A stretch of 64,000 nucleotides of DNA from Metopolophium dirhodum (GCF_019925205.1 NC_083567.1:24304001-24368000), one strand, 5' to 3'. Shown: positions 38,417 through 50,579, numbered from the stretch's first letter. Made by a program: numbers and translations. Notes: a model not told the origin generated them from the sequence alone.

Positions 38417-40197
38417 GGCTGTAAAACACGAGTACAAACATTATTTTATGCTAATAATTAATTAGTTTTCATTGCATAGGCATTTACTATACAAATATTA
38501 AGTATACAAAGATATGTAAATGCATAATATATGTTCAAGCCCAAAGAGTATTAGTGTATAATATTTGTATAATTAATACCTAGGTACTAAATTATTATTA
38601 ATTATATATACTATCATACTGAACTTTATTTTAGTACCTTTCCTGAAGTCTTATCTTCACTTTGAATACTCGTAAAATTTGAAATTACTAAAAAATACAA
38701 ACTTTAAGTACAAACAGGTATTTAAATGATTTATACAAAAAAAATATAATGTATCTAAGTGAACCGAATCACTTGCACTGATATAAAGCTTATTTGTTCA
38801 TATTTAACAAATGTTTAATTGACAATAAAATAAAATACATACCTACCGCATAAAAACAAAATTTGTCTGCAATTATGCCTGATGTATTGTTTATTTAAAT
38901 TGGAACAAATTCACTTGGTACCCAATTAGCATTATGTTATACTTAAAAATACTGTCAAATACTACTATACACCTACCTGTCCATCTAGATAGAAGAGAGG
39001 GTAGTAAAAAGACGAAATGGTAATATAATATTATTATTATATAATAACGTCATAACCATTATATAACAGTGATCATGTTACAATCGTGTTACCTACTCAA
39101 TACTCATCATACTCTCATATTATATTATTATGAATATTTTGTATCACGAATCATGATTAAAGATTATTGAAAGGTATATCAATCTTGATTCTTGATATTA
39201 TGTATTTTTCATGAATGACTAAAATTGTGGTCCATGATCATAATAAAAACAAAACTTGAGGTAATCTTATCTCTATTTGTGATATCACGAATAACAACAA
39301 TACTCACGAGCATAAACATAAATCATAATATTTATATTATGTATTTAATATTAATTATTATTTATGACTAATCTAAAGAGTTTTGAATCGGAACTGACAC
39401 ACTCTTTTGTCTTGACTTCATGAGTCATGACCTCAAACGCACACCAGTTGCTCTTCTCATGTTTCATCTGCCTCTGGGGGCCTCTATTCTTGAAAGCAGT
39501 AGAAAGCGATATCCGTACTGAATATTTGTATTTTTTATACTACTTTGACAAAACCGTATTCCTGAACGACGTTTGTATACGAATGAATTTTATTCTACCA
39601 CCGGATTGTATATTAAACTACGAACGGGTCGTGTGGTGTATCGTAGTAGAATCCTATTATTTGTATACGAAAAATCGTTTACGCTGTAATGGTAGGGCTC
39701 TTTAAAAACTTTTAAAAAGCTTCTATTAGATTAGAGCCTTAATAATGGCGGTCGATTTATTTACTATATGTACCTTCCTAGTACTTATGCTAATACACTT
39801 TTTACTTGTACTATTATTTATATCAATATTGTACTTATTTTAATATATTATATTAATTTATATATCATATTACACACATTTTTTTCTTATACCTATGCCT
39901 AATACCGTGATCATTGCGTCTCATTATTTTATGTAAACTTTAATAATGATGGACATATTATCGTAAAATTATACAATATGTATGTAAAATATATAGGTAC
40001 TAGGTACATATATTATGTTTTAGTGGACTGTGGAGTAATAGATATTAGATAAACATTTTACGTGTACCACTATCGGCACTCCGCTCATAAAAACTTTAAA
40101 TTTAATAGTTTTATATAAAATATAAATCCTATATAAGTAGTCCGAAAATTGATTTTTATGTAGGTATTGAAATACTCCAAAAGATATCTGCTTTAGA

Positions 40198-40232
<35 letters not shown>

Positions 40233-41154
40233 TTTATTTAAATTAAACCTATGTTTTGCCATTGGCTGATATTTGATTTGAATGTGTTATGTTCAAAAAA
40301 ATTAAAAATGGTGTAAAAAAATGCTTGAAAATATAATTACGGTGTCCGAAGAGAGAGGCCGCCACCCCCCATCCGGGCATGGCAGATACCTACAGGTGCC
40401 CACTCGAAAATTGTGCCAAAACAAACACACACATGTTCAAAACCTACAGTACCCTCCCCACAGATACAATTTTTTGAATACCGCTTTTAACAATTAACAC
40501 AATTTATAAAATGCATTTAATTATAATCAAAAACAGAATATCTCACGACCTTCGGAGGGGGGATCGCCCCCTCAGTGACGCGCCTGATATTAATTAAGTA
40601 GGTACCTATTATTTATTATTATAATTATTTATATAAATTATAGTATTATACATCAAACATTCAAACACATTACCATAATCATAACTTGTTTGCGTTTTGA
40701 AATTTCAGATAGTAATATGTACTACGTAGTTGATTATATCTATATGCACTGTATATTATATTAGGTATGTTATGACTTGGTACCTACTAAAGTCTAAAAC
40801 AGAAATGCTTAATCAACTGTCGACTTTTGTTGTGCTACTCTGCTGCTTGATTCAAGTGTTTTTTTGTTCGCTGCATTCAACATGAATGACCTATAGATTT
40901 GTTTGAAAATCTTCAAGCTATTGAACATTTGGAGGTTATAGAAATGGATGCTGAGATTGTACGAAATTCTCACGAAGCTCTAAATCCAAGGTGGATATAT
41001 ATATATCCATATATCTATACATTCACCTTGTCTAAATCCCTTCCAACATGAGTCTCATTTCATACTTCAAATAAGCATATGAATTAAATTAATAATTTCA
41101 AAAGAAGATAGCTAAACATGTTTTATTTGATCTTTCGAGATAGGTAACCGCGGT

Positions 41155-41217
41155 TCGCCCGAGGATACCTGGCTTTCACCCAGGAGGCTCGGGTTCGATT
41201 CCCGGTACCGGAGCCAT
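41155..41217 (+). pseudogene. tRNA-Glu(UUC)-like segment, probable SINE head
   Basis: The segment contains a perfect anticodon arm, CCTGG-CTTTCAC-CCAGG, whose loop reads anticodon TTC (Glu). It also has a good T arm and B box (TCGGG-TTCGATT-CCCGG, one G-U pair). It is followed by TACCGGAG and CCA. The region before GGATA does not form a proper D stem, and no 5' sequence pairs with TACCGGA, so it is not a functional tRNA. About 240 bases of unrelated GC-richer sequence follow (to about 41455), which suggests a tRNA-derived SINE. Confidence 0.6.
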
Positions 41218-41736
41218 CCCTCCCTTGTAAGAATGATACTCCGTATCATAAAGGCGGAATAGTTGGATACACGGAATATGCCGTGCCCCGGGTTATTACT
41301 GCTTATTCCGCTTGATTTCGTCTTTCGGCGAATGTCCAGAACTGAGGGTTGCCTGTTGGTCATCGGTTATTTTGGGCGGCTCGGAAATCGGAAGTTGGAC
41401 AATTTATGTTTCTTGTCCGGGATTGATTGCTGTGTAGGGCGCGCCGTTTGAAGAGTTTGTCAATGCAGTGAATGAACCTACTATATTTGAAAAACATGTT
41501 TACTTTCGCAGAAACTTTGAGGAGCTAAGTGGCATACGGTCAACGGAAAGTCGAACAGTACCTACCTATAATAACGTATATTATGGTATTCTACTCTCTC
41601 ATTCAAGAACTCTTTTCGCACAATGCCAGAATAATTATTTTCCATTAGACTTAAAAATTTGCGTTGCTTGTATAATATGTATTTAAGTGACCGAATGCAA
41701 GTCAGTATTTTGAAAGAGGTAATATTTTTTACAGAA

Positions 41737-41949
41737 AGTGAATATAGATCTTCGTGAAATTATTCTCAGTCTCACCCCGTTCCATCTTGACGAAGCTGCT
41801 TCATTTATTGCAGAACAACGAGCCGACGCCCCGTAAGACACAAAGACGACAAAGAAACAAACAACATTCAAATTGCCACCAAAACTCAAAGGGAAAAATT
41901 TGGCAGTGCAGAGAAAGCTGTTCTTCCTGTCTATACTATTATATAAATT
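41737..41949 (+). pseudogene. Exon-like remnant, unknown protein
   Basis: After a good acceptor (ATTTTTTACAG) the frame reads KVNIDLREIILSLTPFHLDE and continues AASFIAEQRADAP, then a TAA stop. It goes on in the same frame as TKTTKKQTTFKLPPKLKGKN. Protein-like composition on both sides of a single stop suggests a decayed coding segment. I do not recognise the family. Confidence 0.3.
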
Positions 41950-42833
41950 AAGCTAAATGCTCTATAACTGTAACAAATTGCCAAATAAAAAATTATGGTA
42001 AAAAAAAAATAGGCATACTATAAGTAGTATAAGATCATTATTGTCCATTGATTGTGATTTGTGAATGTATGCTCATCCGTGTTATACAATTATTTATTGT
42101 ATCTATTTTGTAAAACAAATAAAAATAATTGTAATAGGTAGCCAACGTAAATTAAACAACTGATACGATGATCAGTAGCACTATATAATAACTGTATATT
42201 AAATAAATGCTAAAATTTGTAATTTATAATTTTATCGTAATTTGAATTCTTTTTTGATGTGTTTTTAAAACAATTGTTTATTGATTGTTATTCTAATTTA
42301 TTTTCAATTAAATAATTGTACAACTATTCTCAATAGAAATTACAATTTACACTATAAAATATTGTAAAATAAAGTCACATGTATGGCTATATTAAAGGTT
42401 AATATTTATTATTTTTTCAATATTATAATATTACCTACCTACAATATTTAATATGAAATTACATACCTAGTGAATTATTAACCGTGCATATTGTTTTTTG
42501 TAGAAGCTATTTTTTTTTCTTTATTTGTTGATAATTAATTAATAAAGATCATAAGTAGTAACAATTATCTCAAATTATTTAAAATAACCATACAAATTAT
42601 ATTTATAGAACCTACTGTGAGTACTAATATAGTTAGAATACATAACTTTTTCGGGTAGTACTAAATTCTAAAAAAAGTTTCCTATAACTAACATTTTATT
42701 TAACAGCATAATGGATATTCAATAATATTACATTTGTTTGTAGGAACACAATTAAAATAATATATAGTAACCAATGAGAATAATAATTAATAAACCAAAT
42801 GTATTTAATAAAGACTTACATTTTTTTTTATTA

Positions 42834-42839
42834 TTTATT
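42834..42839 (-). other. Candidate poly(A) signal of Nup133
   Basis: AATAAA on the minus strand, about 90 bases beyond the Nup133 stop codon. A second overlapping-type hexamer lies at 42827-42832. Confidence 0.6.
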
Positions 42840-42925
42840 GTTAAAAACATTATGTACGTAACATTAAAATAATACACATAAGTATATAAAAAATATTAAT
42901 AGATTTTTAAATCAATATTTATGAA

Positions 42926-45900
42926 TTACTGAACAAGTGAAGTTTCAAAATCCATACTAACACTAGCAGGTCTTAAGCAATGTTCAAATCCCATTTTCAT
43001 AACAAACTGCCACATAGTATTTGAATGGAAAGTTTCTAATTCATCAGCAAACAACAACCAGTCTAAAGATGGTAAGATATCTAATAGGCCGTTGTTGTAC
43101 ATGAGTTTTAAGGTCTTAAAGAATAGAAGATTCTGTATAAACTCAATAGGATCACCAATCTCTTGGTCGTGAAGTGGATATTTTAATGTCTCTCTTAATA
43201 TTGTTTCACACCACAAATAGCGACTGAGATCTTCACATTCTTCTTTATTTTGAACAAATTGTAACACAGACAAAGCACGTAAACATTGATTTTCATCCAA
43301 GGTACTATTGTTTTCGTGCAAGTATAAATAGAAAATTTCTTCAGGAGATAACACACGCATATTATTCAAATCTAAATTTAATAATTCTAAGACACACTCA
43401 GGAATATTTATCTGATGTTCAATAACTTCCAAATGTCTATCTATTTGGTCCAACTCTGGGTTCTTAGATAATGGCCCATTTTTTGCCAAAACCGCCATTC
43501 TGTACAAATTCAATTGGTATTTTTTTCTAAGCACATTTGTTTCCTCCTTAGACCAACACTGTTTTAGGGATTCACATGTTAGGTTAATATTTTCAGAAAG
43601 ACTTCCAGCTATCCAACCATAATTTGGATAGGCTTCCAATGCTAATGCCATGTCATGTTCATATTTAGGTTTGCGACAAAAATTACGTAACAATTCTACA
43701 ATTTTACCTTGTTCTAAGTACCAAGAAAACACGGTTCGACGAAAATTTTGATCGTTAAGTTTGTCCATAAAATTATACAATAAATCAATATTGTTTGTTT
43801 CAAAACAAACCTCTACTATAACTCTATGGTCTGCATATTTCTCAGCCAATTCAATTACTTTGTGGTGTTCTTTAAAGTCCATAAGTTTCTTAAGTAGCTT
43901 ATACCTGAGTTGTGTGTAATTGCTGTCCATTTCAGAAAGTACATCAATAGAGCTGGATAGTAAGGCATCTACCAAAAATGCAACTTGATCAGAAATTTCT
44001 GAACGAACTTCTTTGGTAATATTTGCCTTTTTGGCAAATTCAAGACTAATATTTATTTGTTTTATCAGCTCAGAACATATGCCTTCATTATTTTCACATA
44101 GAATCCAAGATATTTTTGATTGTTTTTGTTTGTCAATAGGGAAAAATTCAATGTTTTGTCTTCTGTAGTCTAATACAGCACCAAGTACTTTAACTAATAT
44201 TCTATTGACGTTGCATAAAATTAAACAAATATCTATAGCACTACGATTCGTAGAAGAAATTTCTTCACTGTATATACATAGTCTCTGGAAAAGGACGTGC
44301 GACATACTGACTTGTTTATAAAACTTATCAATGTGTGTAAGGCCTGGTGGTGAAGAATAACCATCACAATTGCTTTCGACTGCTTCTTTTATTAATGTAT
44401 CTAATAATTCACTATGTTCAACTTCAATTTTTCTAAATGTTAATGTAGCTTGTAATTTTTCACTTAAATCTTTTAAAGCACATCCTGTATAGACTTGAGT
44501 TTCATATTTATTAATTTGCCTCATACGATTCCATAACCCAAGCTCTTGTAAAAATTTAAGATACCAATGAATTGCTTGCTGTTTTTCTTCTAAATGACTT
44601 AATATTACCATTGATGATGATCTGATAGTAGGTTCACCATGAACACCTAACCAACGTGGATCATTGATGGGTATATCATTAACAAGATCTTCTCCAACTT
44701 TAAATACAGTTTTATCTAGACTAGATTCATCAGTTGAAGTCAATTCTTCTGGACATGCTTGCTTCACTAATGCTCTGCAATTGTCTATTTTTCGGCTGAC
44801 AAACTGTAGAAAAGCGGATTTTAATCTAGTTTCATTGCTACCACTTTCTACTTCAGCAGTTACAGCAATGGATTGATTTAAATCTGGAGATTGAAGAACA
44901 CTTCTTGATTCATTGAAATCGTATTCCACGTTAGTTATTTTAGTGACTACAGTTAAACAATGAGATTGAGTGAAAAACATACCGTAATTGTTTACCACTG
45001 AACCTCCACCAAATTTTAAATCACAATCAATACCAATGACATCGGTTTGGAATGGTTCAAAAGTAACAACAAGGATATAATGTTTAGACAAAATAAATGC
45101 TTGTTGTTCAGTAATCAGTAGCTGAGGTGTAGATTCATTCAAGTAGGAATTTTCAACATTATTAAGAACATGTAATGAAGTGATTGGACACTTACTATCT
45201 TGAATTTGTATGGTTGCTAAGATATAATAATTGTAAGCTTGGTTTGGTTTGGTGTGTATGAGAACAATAACCTCTTCACTACGATTATTAGTTGGTTTCA
45301 TGTCAATTATTTCCATATCCATATCCCCAGTACTAACACTATTAAACATCATAATTGAAAATTTTTCTTGTAAAGAATTTGCCAAGTTTACTTCAAATAA
45401 TTGTTTCTCGCTATTTGGTTTTGAAACATTCCACTTAGTTAAGGTTGTACCATTAGTTGTAACTATATATATGCGTTCAGTATAATCAGAAGAACTTTTT
45501 AAAACGCAGCCACATATGGTTTTAGGGTCAGTCTGTTGACCAGTTGAACCAAAAACAAGAGATGATATGTTCATAGATATATTACCCAGCCAACCAGTAG
45601 ATTCAGTCAATATTTTACTACTTATTTGAGGGCGAACAGTATCCATGTTGATTGTTACCATGACCAAATCAGCAGTAGTTGTCAACAAAATGTACCTTGA
45701 ACTGTCAACTTGATATAGGAATTCACATTCTTTTCCCATCAAATCTGTATTGTATTCAAAATATTCAACTTCGTCATAGACGTCTCTCCAAAAACGTATC
45801 AACCCTTCAGGAGACACAGCTATACAACAAGCATGAGATGACGACTTTTCTATTTCAGGTTCAAAAACCCAAACTAGAGCGGCTTGATGAGCCACTTCAC

Positions 45901-46234
45901 TTGCTGGTAATCCAAGTTCAAAACAAGGATTTGTTTTATTTTCTTTATTGTTTTCTGCATTCCATACTAGAAGTTTGCGGCCATATACAAACCATGCCCA
46001 TAGACTATCTGATAAACGAGCCGACCATATTAATTTATTCTTATGCGATATACTTAATCCTTCAAGTACAGGATTAGGTGTATATAGACCATACGATTCT
46101 AACTGGTATCGGTCTGATTTGCTAACAAAACGGCCATCAAAGTGTAGTGTATGTTTCTTTGTGGACACACTTTTATTCAAATTCACTGGAGGTCCTCTAG
46201 AATGAAGTTCTCTTCTCAGATCGAATGAAGCCAT
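42926..46234 (-). CDS. Nup133: Nuclear pore complex protein Nup133
   Basis: The frame encodes 1102 residues of Nup133, a scaffold subunit of the Y-shaped Nup107-160 complex of the nuclear pore, needed for pore assembly and mRNA export. The N-terminal half (about 60-450) fits the seven-bladed propeller: YGLYTPNPVLEGLSISH, then LWAWFVYGRKLLVWN and CCIAVSPEGLIRFWRD, the order and wording seen in Nup133 proteins. The C-terminal half (about 480-1102) is the helical stack, including DPRWLG (about 530), EKYADHRVIVEVCFETNN and DWLLFADELETF near the end. Length is close to the human protein (1156). The reading frame is a single exon. The ATG follows GATTAAA, ten bases inside an exon that starts after a TATTCAG acceptor (exon start 46244). 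A strong AAG|GTAAGT donor at 46796 makes a 5'UTR intron likely. No disruption is seen. Confidence 0.96.
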   Translation of the reverse strand: MASFDLRRELHSRGPPVNLNKSVSTKKHTLHFDGRFVSKSDRYQLESYGLYTPNPVLEGLSISHKNKLIWSARLSDSLWAWFVYGRKLLVWNAENNKENKTNPCFELGLPASEVAHQAALVWVFEPEIEKSSSHACCIAVSPEGLIRFWRDVYDEVEYFEYNTDLMGKECEFLYQVDSSRYILLTTTADLVMVTINMDTVRPQISSKILTESTGWLGNISMNISSLVFGSTGQQTDPKTICGCVLKSSSDYTERIYIVTTNGTTLTKWNVSKPNSEKQLFEVNLANSLQEKFSIMMFNSVSTGDMDMEIIDMKPTNNRSEEVIVLIHTKPNQAYNYYILATIQIQDSKCPITSLHVLNNVENSYLNESTPQLLITEQQAFILSKHYILVVTFEPFQTDVIGIDCDLKFGGGSVVNNYGMFFTQSHCLTVVTKITNVEYDFNESRSVLQSPDLNQSIAVTAEVESGSNETRLKSAFLQFVSRKIDNCRALVKQACPEELTSTDESSLDKTVFKVGEDLVNDIPINDPRWLGVHGEPTIRSSSMVILSHLEEKQQAIHWYLKFLQELGLWNRMRQINKYETQVYTGCALKDLSEKLQATLTFRKIEVEHSELLDTLIKEAVESNCDGYSSPPGLTHIDKFYKQVSMSHVLFQRLCIYSEEISSTNRSAIDICLILCNVNRILVKVLGAVLDYRRQNIEFFPIDKQKQSKISWILCENNEGICSELIKQINISLEFAKKANITKEVRSEISDQVAFLVDALLSSSIDVLSEMDSNYTQLRYKLLKKLMDFKEHHKVIELAEKYADHRVIVEVCFETNNIDLLYNFMDKLNDQNFRRTVFSWYLEQGKIVELLRNFCRKPKYEHDMALALEAYPNYGWIAGSLSENINLTCESLKQCWSKEETNVLRKKYQLNLYRMAVLAKNGPLSKNPELDQIDRHLEVIEHQINIPECVLELLNLDLNNMRVLSPEEIFYLYLHENNSTLDENQCLRALSVLQFVQNKEECEDLSRYLWCETILRETLKYPLHDQEIGDPIEFIQNLLFFKTLKLMYNNGLLDILPSLDWLLFADELETFHSNTMWQFVMKMGFEHCLRPASVSMDFETSLVQ

Positions 46235-46244
46235 TTTAATCTGC

Positions 46245-46795
46245 CTGAATAAAAATAATTAAATATTATATATAATAAGAAAATAACACAATCATTTTAT
46301 TATTAAATATATAAACAAAGAACAAGAAAAAAAAACTGGTATCTTCAATGATGTACTTAATAAGTTATTACTTACAAAGCACAGGGTATGAAACATTTAT
46401 TTACTATGATAAATTATTATATTCTTACTATAAAACATATATATTATATTGTTGTATAATTTACTAATAGGTACATATTAATTAAATTTAAAACATACCT
46501 ATATTCTATTCCACGAGAGAACATGCTGTAGCCCGACCAAAATCGGTTTTTCCACATAACACCCTGCTATAGGGGAATTGGTTTCGATAGTAGGGTTACG
46601 AGGGGGTATACGAGTAGGGTTACACAGAACTAGCATGTTCTCTCATGGAACAGAGTTTATTTAATTAATTTTTTTATAGGTAAAACAAAATAATATCATC
46701 ATACAATTTTTGAAGTATGAGTATTTATTTTTAAAATGGCTATCGAACAAAAGTCAAAACAAAAAACTTAAAACGAGTATGAAGACTAAACTTAC
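46245..46795 (-). other. Predicted 5'UTR intron of Nup133
   Basis: The donor is ACAAG|GTAAGT (exon ends at 46796) and the acceptor TATTCAG (exon resumes at 46244). Both are close to consensus and bracket the only non-coding sequence directly before the ATG. The intron holds the MITE at 46505-46655. Transcript data are needed to fix the 5' end. Confidence 0.55.
46505..46655. mobile_element. Short MITE in the Nup133 5'UTR intron
   Basis: The inverted ends are TATTCCACGAGAGAACATGC and GCATGTTCTCTCATGGAACA, with two mismatches over about 20 bases. The body is only about 110 bases and contains GTAGGGTTAC twice. The target duplication is unclear, so no superfamily is given. Confidence 0.7.
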
Positions 46796-46796
46796 C

Positions 46797-48959
46797 TTGT
46801 TTAAAAATGGATTAAATTACAAAATTATATTTGTAAACTTAAGAAATGATTCATCCACAAAATTCTGAAACAAGTACAAATTATACATAAATAAAACAAT
46901 AATGGAAGGAAAAAGCTAATAAATTAACTGCAAATAAGTAACCCACAAGATATATAATATAAATATACTACTTATGTCTATAATTATATTAATACTGTCA
47001 TATAAACTTATATAAATATAAATATGGGACCTATTTAATTGTATTTATATTAAACAGTGAACGCCAACATTGTCTCAATAATAATTAATAGTTCACCTAA
47101 TAGATAATTGTATATTGTATGCTTACCTATATCAAATTCAATTATAATTTAATGTATCTCAATAATATGAGATATTAGTAAGATTGTTATTAGTTAATAT
47201 GTTAATGTTTCTTGGCCCAGTAGTAAGCTAATCTTTTTTTAGGAATTTACAGTATTTTTTTTTGTAATGGTAATAAATAATTAAAAATAATAATAATAAT
47301 ATTTAATTACTTTAGGGGCAATTAGTTCAGTAAGTAAGACAGATAAACCTATAAACAAACTAATATTATCATCTATAACTTTTATTTGTAAATTGTACAG
47401 GAATAATCACTAATTAGTGATTTTAAGTTTAAACATAATAATTAATATTATAATAAAATGATGTTGTTTAATTATAAAAATTGATTTAAAATAACAGGTT
47501 AAACAATCAAAGAAATAAAATAATTTTTCAAAGAAATTCAATTCACATTAAATACCTAGTAATCAGTATAGAAATGATCAGTTACAAAATAACTAAATCA
47601 AACTAAGTCAAAAACATATATCTGAATTAAAATTTAAAGTCTTTGTAGTTGTATGTATTCAACTGTTATTGATCAGACAAAGTAAGGAATTAACACAAAT
47701 TATAAACCTATTTTGATTACAAGTTATAACCACTGTGGTCTATCATAATTCATAATCAATTACCAACAATAATTTATAAAACGATTGTAAACCGTGTTAA
47801 CAACAATTTATACCAACCATGTTGTAGCTTATATTATTTATATGATTTTAAATAAACAATTAACTAATAGGTAAAGCATAATATGGGGATTTGGCACCCT
47901 CATCAACCTCCACCCACCGTAGAATTGGATAAAATATTATTATATTTTACCTGTTATTTTATTTTTAAAATGTATTTAGTTATAATTTACATAAGTACCT
48001 TGCGACAAATTGTATTGCATTATAAGACACAAGAATGTTATGTTCATCCACAAATTTCTCGTTCAAATCGCACAACTATGTAAAACAAGACCACAAGACC
48101 ACCTACATTAAAGTTATTAGAATAAATCGATAAATAAAAAACGAATTAATATTGTAAAAAATAATTCCCGTCTACCGGTAAAATTCTGTCGGTTGAATGA
48201 TCGTTTGAATAAGTTACAAGTCAAGACAGTTAAAACATTGGTACTTGAATTATAACTTGATAGCCCGCTCGATAGCCTGTTTTGTAAACACGATTTTTGC
48301 GGTTATGGCGTTGAACGTTGATAAGAAAAACGTGATGAGATAACACGTACCTACCTGGTTAAAATATCTAGAGGTAACGTCTACGTCTTCTTCAAATTAT
48401 TTTTATATATCATTAAACTAAATAATATTAGTTATATAATTAATAATACTTAAATGGTCAATAGTACCTATAAACATTAAATATTATTAAAATATATTAA
48501 TAGTACATAACTTTTTATCGATCGACCATCAACGATTTATTACATAGAATAATAATTAATACAAAGAGTAATAATACTTAAAATAATTAATAAATAATAA
48601 TATTATTACGCTATGATGTATTACCGGTCACAAACAAATAAAGGAGATTATAAGCTATTGCCATATTATACCGATAGTACCGCGATTATTTTGTTACGGA
48701 GGTACTAAAGTAAAAACTAACACTTTGTTCCGATAGATGGCGCACTATATTTCAAAATGAACACGGCGCGTCAAAACAGCGAAGTTTATTACCTATACGG
48801 TTTTTACTTTTTGGTAACAATATCGAACATTTTAAGACAGTAAATACCTAATGGCTAACACTAGAGAGTCTAGATAATAAATATATTATTATATATAAAC
48901 TATAAAGGCTCTCTACTTAATACCTACACATATTTTCTTAGTTTTTTTTCTATAAATAT
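46797..48959. other. Upstream flank of Nup133, AT-rich
   Basis: This should contain the Nup133 promoter. I see no coding frame supported by splice sites. Near 48733 the sequence GATAGATGGCGCAC sits in a small GC-richer patch and is similar to insulator-type motifs. Confidence 0.35.
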
Positions 48960-49360
48960 CAATAACATTTTATTTGTTGCGTAAAAAAGCATGCAAATTT
49001 AATACAAGGCTCCTGATGTATTGTTACAATTGCAGTTGAAAAATTTTAAAAATACATAGGCACAATTTTTTTTTTTAAGCATTTAAAGTTCAAAAAATAA
49101 TTATAAAATGTTCAACTTTTATAGCTAAGGATTGAAAATTGAAAACAAGGCTCCACGTAAATAGGTTATATATAAATTACTTTATTCACAATAATATCAT
49201 CAAATATACTTGGTGATATACTGATATTATAGGCTGACTGACCGTTTTCGTTCAGAATCGTTTTTCTAATACAATGATATTATATCATTGAATTCAAATT
49301 TAACACCATCCATTACAGTGACCCACTTATAACCTACTGTACAGCAGAGACATCCACTTA
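48960..49360 (-). repeat. Dispersed repeat family E, copy E6 (one end missing)
   Basis: It shares GCGTAAAAAAGC, ATTGTTACAAT, GGCTGACTGACCGTTTTCG and the terminal CCACTTATAACCTACTGTAC with E3. It lacks the TTTAGATTCTGAG end. Confidence 0.65.
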
Positions 49361-49709
49361 CCCACTTTTTTTTTTAATAATCTAAATAAAAGTATTTTTG
49401 TTTTTTGCACTCAACCTATTATAACTCAGGCTGAGTAAACGTATTCAGGAAAAATCAAAACAATTAGGCTTTTGTAAAACAACCATCAATTTATTCTTAA
49501 ATAATTTACAATTTATTTTTATTTTATTAGGTATGTAGGTTTTTTTTTTCAAGTGTATCTATATAATAAAGTCTTCTGTATTTGACAATAACAACTCATT
49601 AAAATCAAATGTATTTTGTATTTTAAGACAAATTTTGAAAGTATTTCGCCAATTCCTGATTTACACTATATTGTTTTTGTGTATGTTCAACCGGTCGATT
49701 ACCGTCGAG

Positions 49710-50320
49710 TAGAAACGCTGGTTTTTGATATCAGGGAATGTCCGGCTTATGGACATACTGCACTGAGGACGACGAGAGGACATTTTTCGGCGGACTGTCG
49801 GACCAGGACGCCTGGCGGCCACCGAGCCACCCCCGCGGGGGGTTCTCGTCAGGCCGCGACGACGGCGCTAGGTGCACTACAACAAGCGGCCGAACCAAGC
49901 CGGCAGTTTTCTGGAGAGGAGGATGCTCTGGTGCTCGACGGCGATTTCTATGGCATGCAGCGGCGGCAGTAGCCTGCACGGGACCAAGCAGAGGACGAGT
50001 CTGCAGGAAATCAGCCTTTGCCGGAGGACCACCACAACGGAAATGCTGCCCGCGTTCGCGAAACCGGCCCGAGTGTTCGTTCTGGGGTCCGGCAGGCGGT
50101 CGGCCGGGCGGTTTGGACTAGAAAGCTTCTGCTGCAGATCGAAGTGCGGCCCGTGCGTGCAGCCGGAACCGGAGATGGTGACTAGAGGAGGATGAGGAAC
50201 ATTCGGAGATGACGGCGAAACTGATAAAAGGGTAAAATGGTTTGAAGACGATGGCAGTTCCGAGCAGTGCGATATGGCTTTAAGAATTCCGGCGAGCGTT
50301 TCTTTTGGAAGCTCGCCGGT
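49710..50320 (+). pseudogene. GC-rich coding-like segment, arm 1 of an inverted homologous pair
   Basis: A CpG-rich block aligns with the reverse complement of about 50600-51280. Shared landmarks in the same order are AGAAACGCTGG, GGGAATGTCC, GACATACTGCAC, ATGC/GTGCAGCGGC, CTGCCCGCG, GGACTAGAAAGC, GAGATGGTGAC and GGCAGTTCCGAG. One frame (start about 49953) reads MACSG...RTSLQEISLCRRTTT...GLESFCC...EMVTRGG and hits a stop at 50193. The same frame then continues DDGETDKRVKWFEDDGSSEQ...PASVSFGSSPVNR up to a CGTAG|GTATGC donor near 50330. An earlier frame reads MSGLWTYCTEDDERTFFGG from 49738. I do not recognise the protein. The stop and frame changes point to a decayed gene, though an assembly error or alternative splicing could also explain them. 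Confidence 0.4.
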
Positions 50321-50579
50321 CAATCGTAGGTATGCTGAAATTGTAATTTTGAGAATAATTATTAACAATTTTGACGATTTTTTGACACATTGTTATAATA
50401 TAGTATATTATATAATAAGTCGTAACACTTTTAGTTCATAAATACTGTATGCTTATAACTTACGTTATAATGTAATGTGTTGTCATGTTGTCTGTTTGCA
50501 GGTAATTGGTAGTATAGGTAATATTTGATTTGGATTTTGGACATGGGTTTGGCTGATCTATAAGTGCCAGCTTTTGCTG

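Larger units (their letters stand above)
38978..42826. other. Interval between transporter copy A and Nup133
   Basis: No intact gene is supported. It contains a (TA)n microsatellite at about 40204-40231, GC-rich TE-like ends near 40340-40585, a tRNA-Glu-like/SINE segment near 41150, and broken exon-like segments on the plus strand: about 40885-41001 reads DLFENLQAIEHLEVIEMDAE, and about 41737-41945 opens after a TTTTTTACAG acceptor but has a stop. These may be one decayed gene or transposase. Confidence 0.4.

Noticed and set aside
39427..39705. 92-codon plus-strand frame near the copy A upstream side
   Set aside because: Contains repeated TTTGTATACGA words and looks repeat-derived; no homology or splice support.
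39500..39720. Terminal-inverted-repeat element
   Set aside because: The similar tips (GGGCCTCT and GGGCTCT) are in direct, not inverted, orientation.
40204..40231. Long TA run as a regulatory element
   Set aside because: A simple dinucleotide microsatellite; no sign of function.
41160..41216. Functional tRNA-Glu gene
   Set aside because: The D stem and the 5' acceptor strand do not pair, so only a pseudogene or SINE head is supported.
44664..46205. Plus-strand open frames opposite Nup133
   Set aside because: They are shadows of the long Nup133 coding frame and have no independent evidence.
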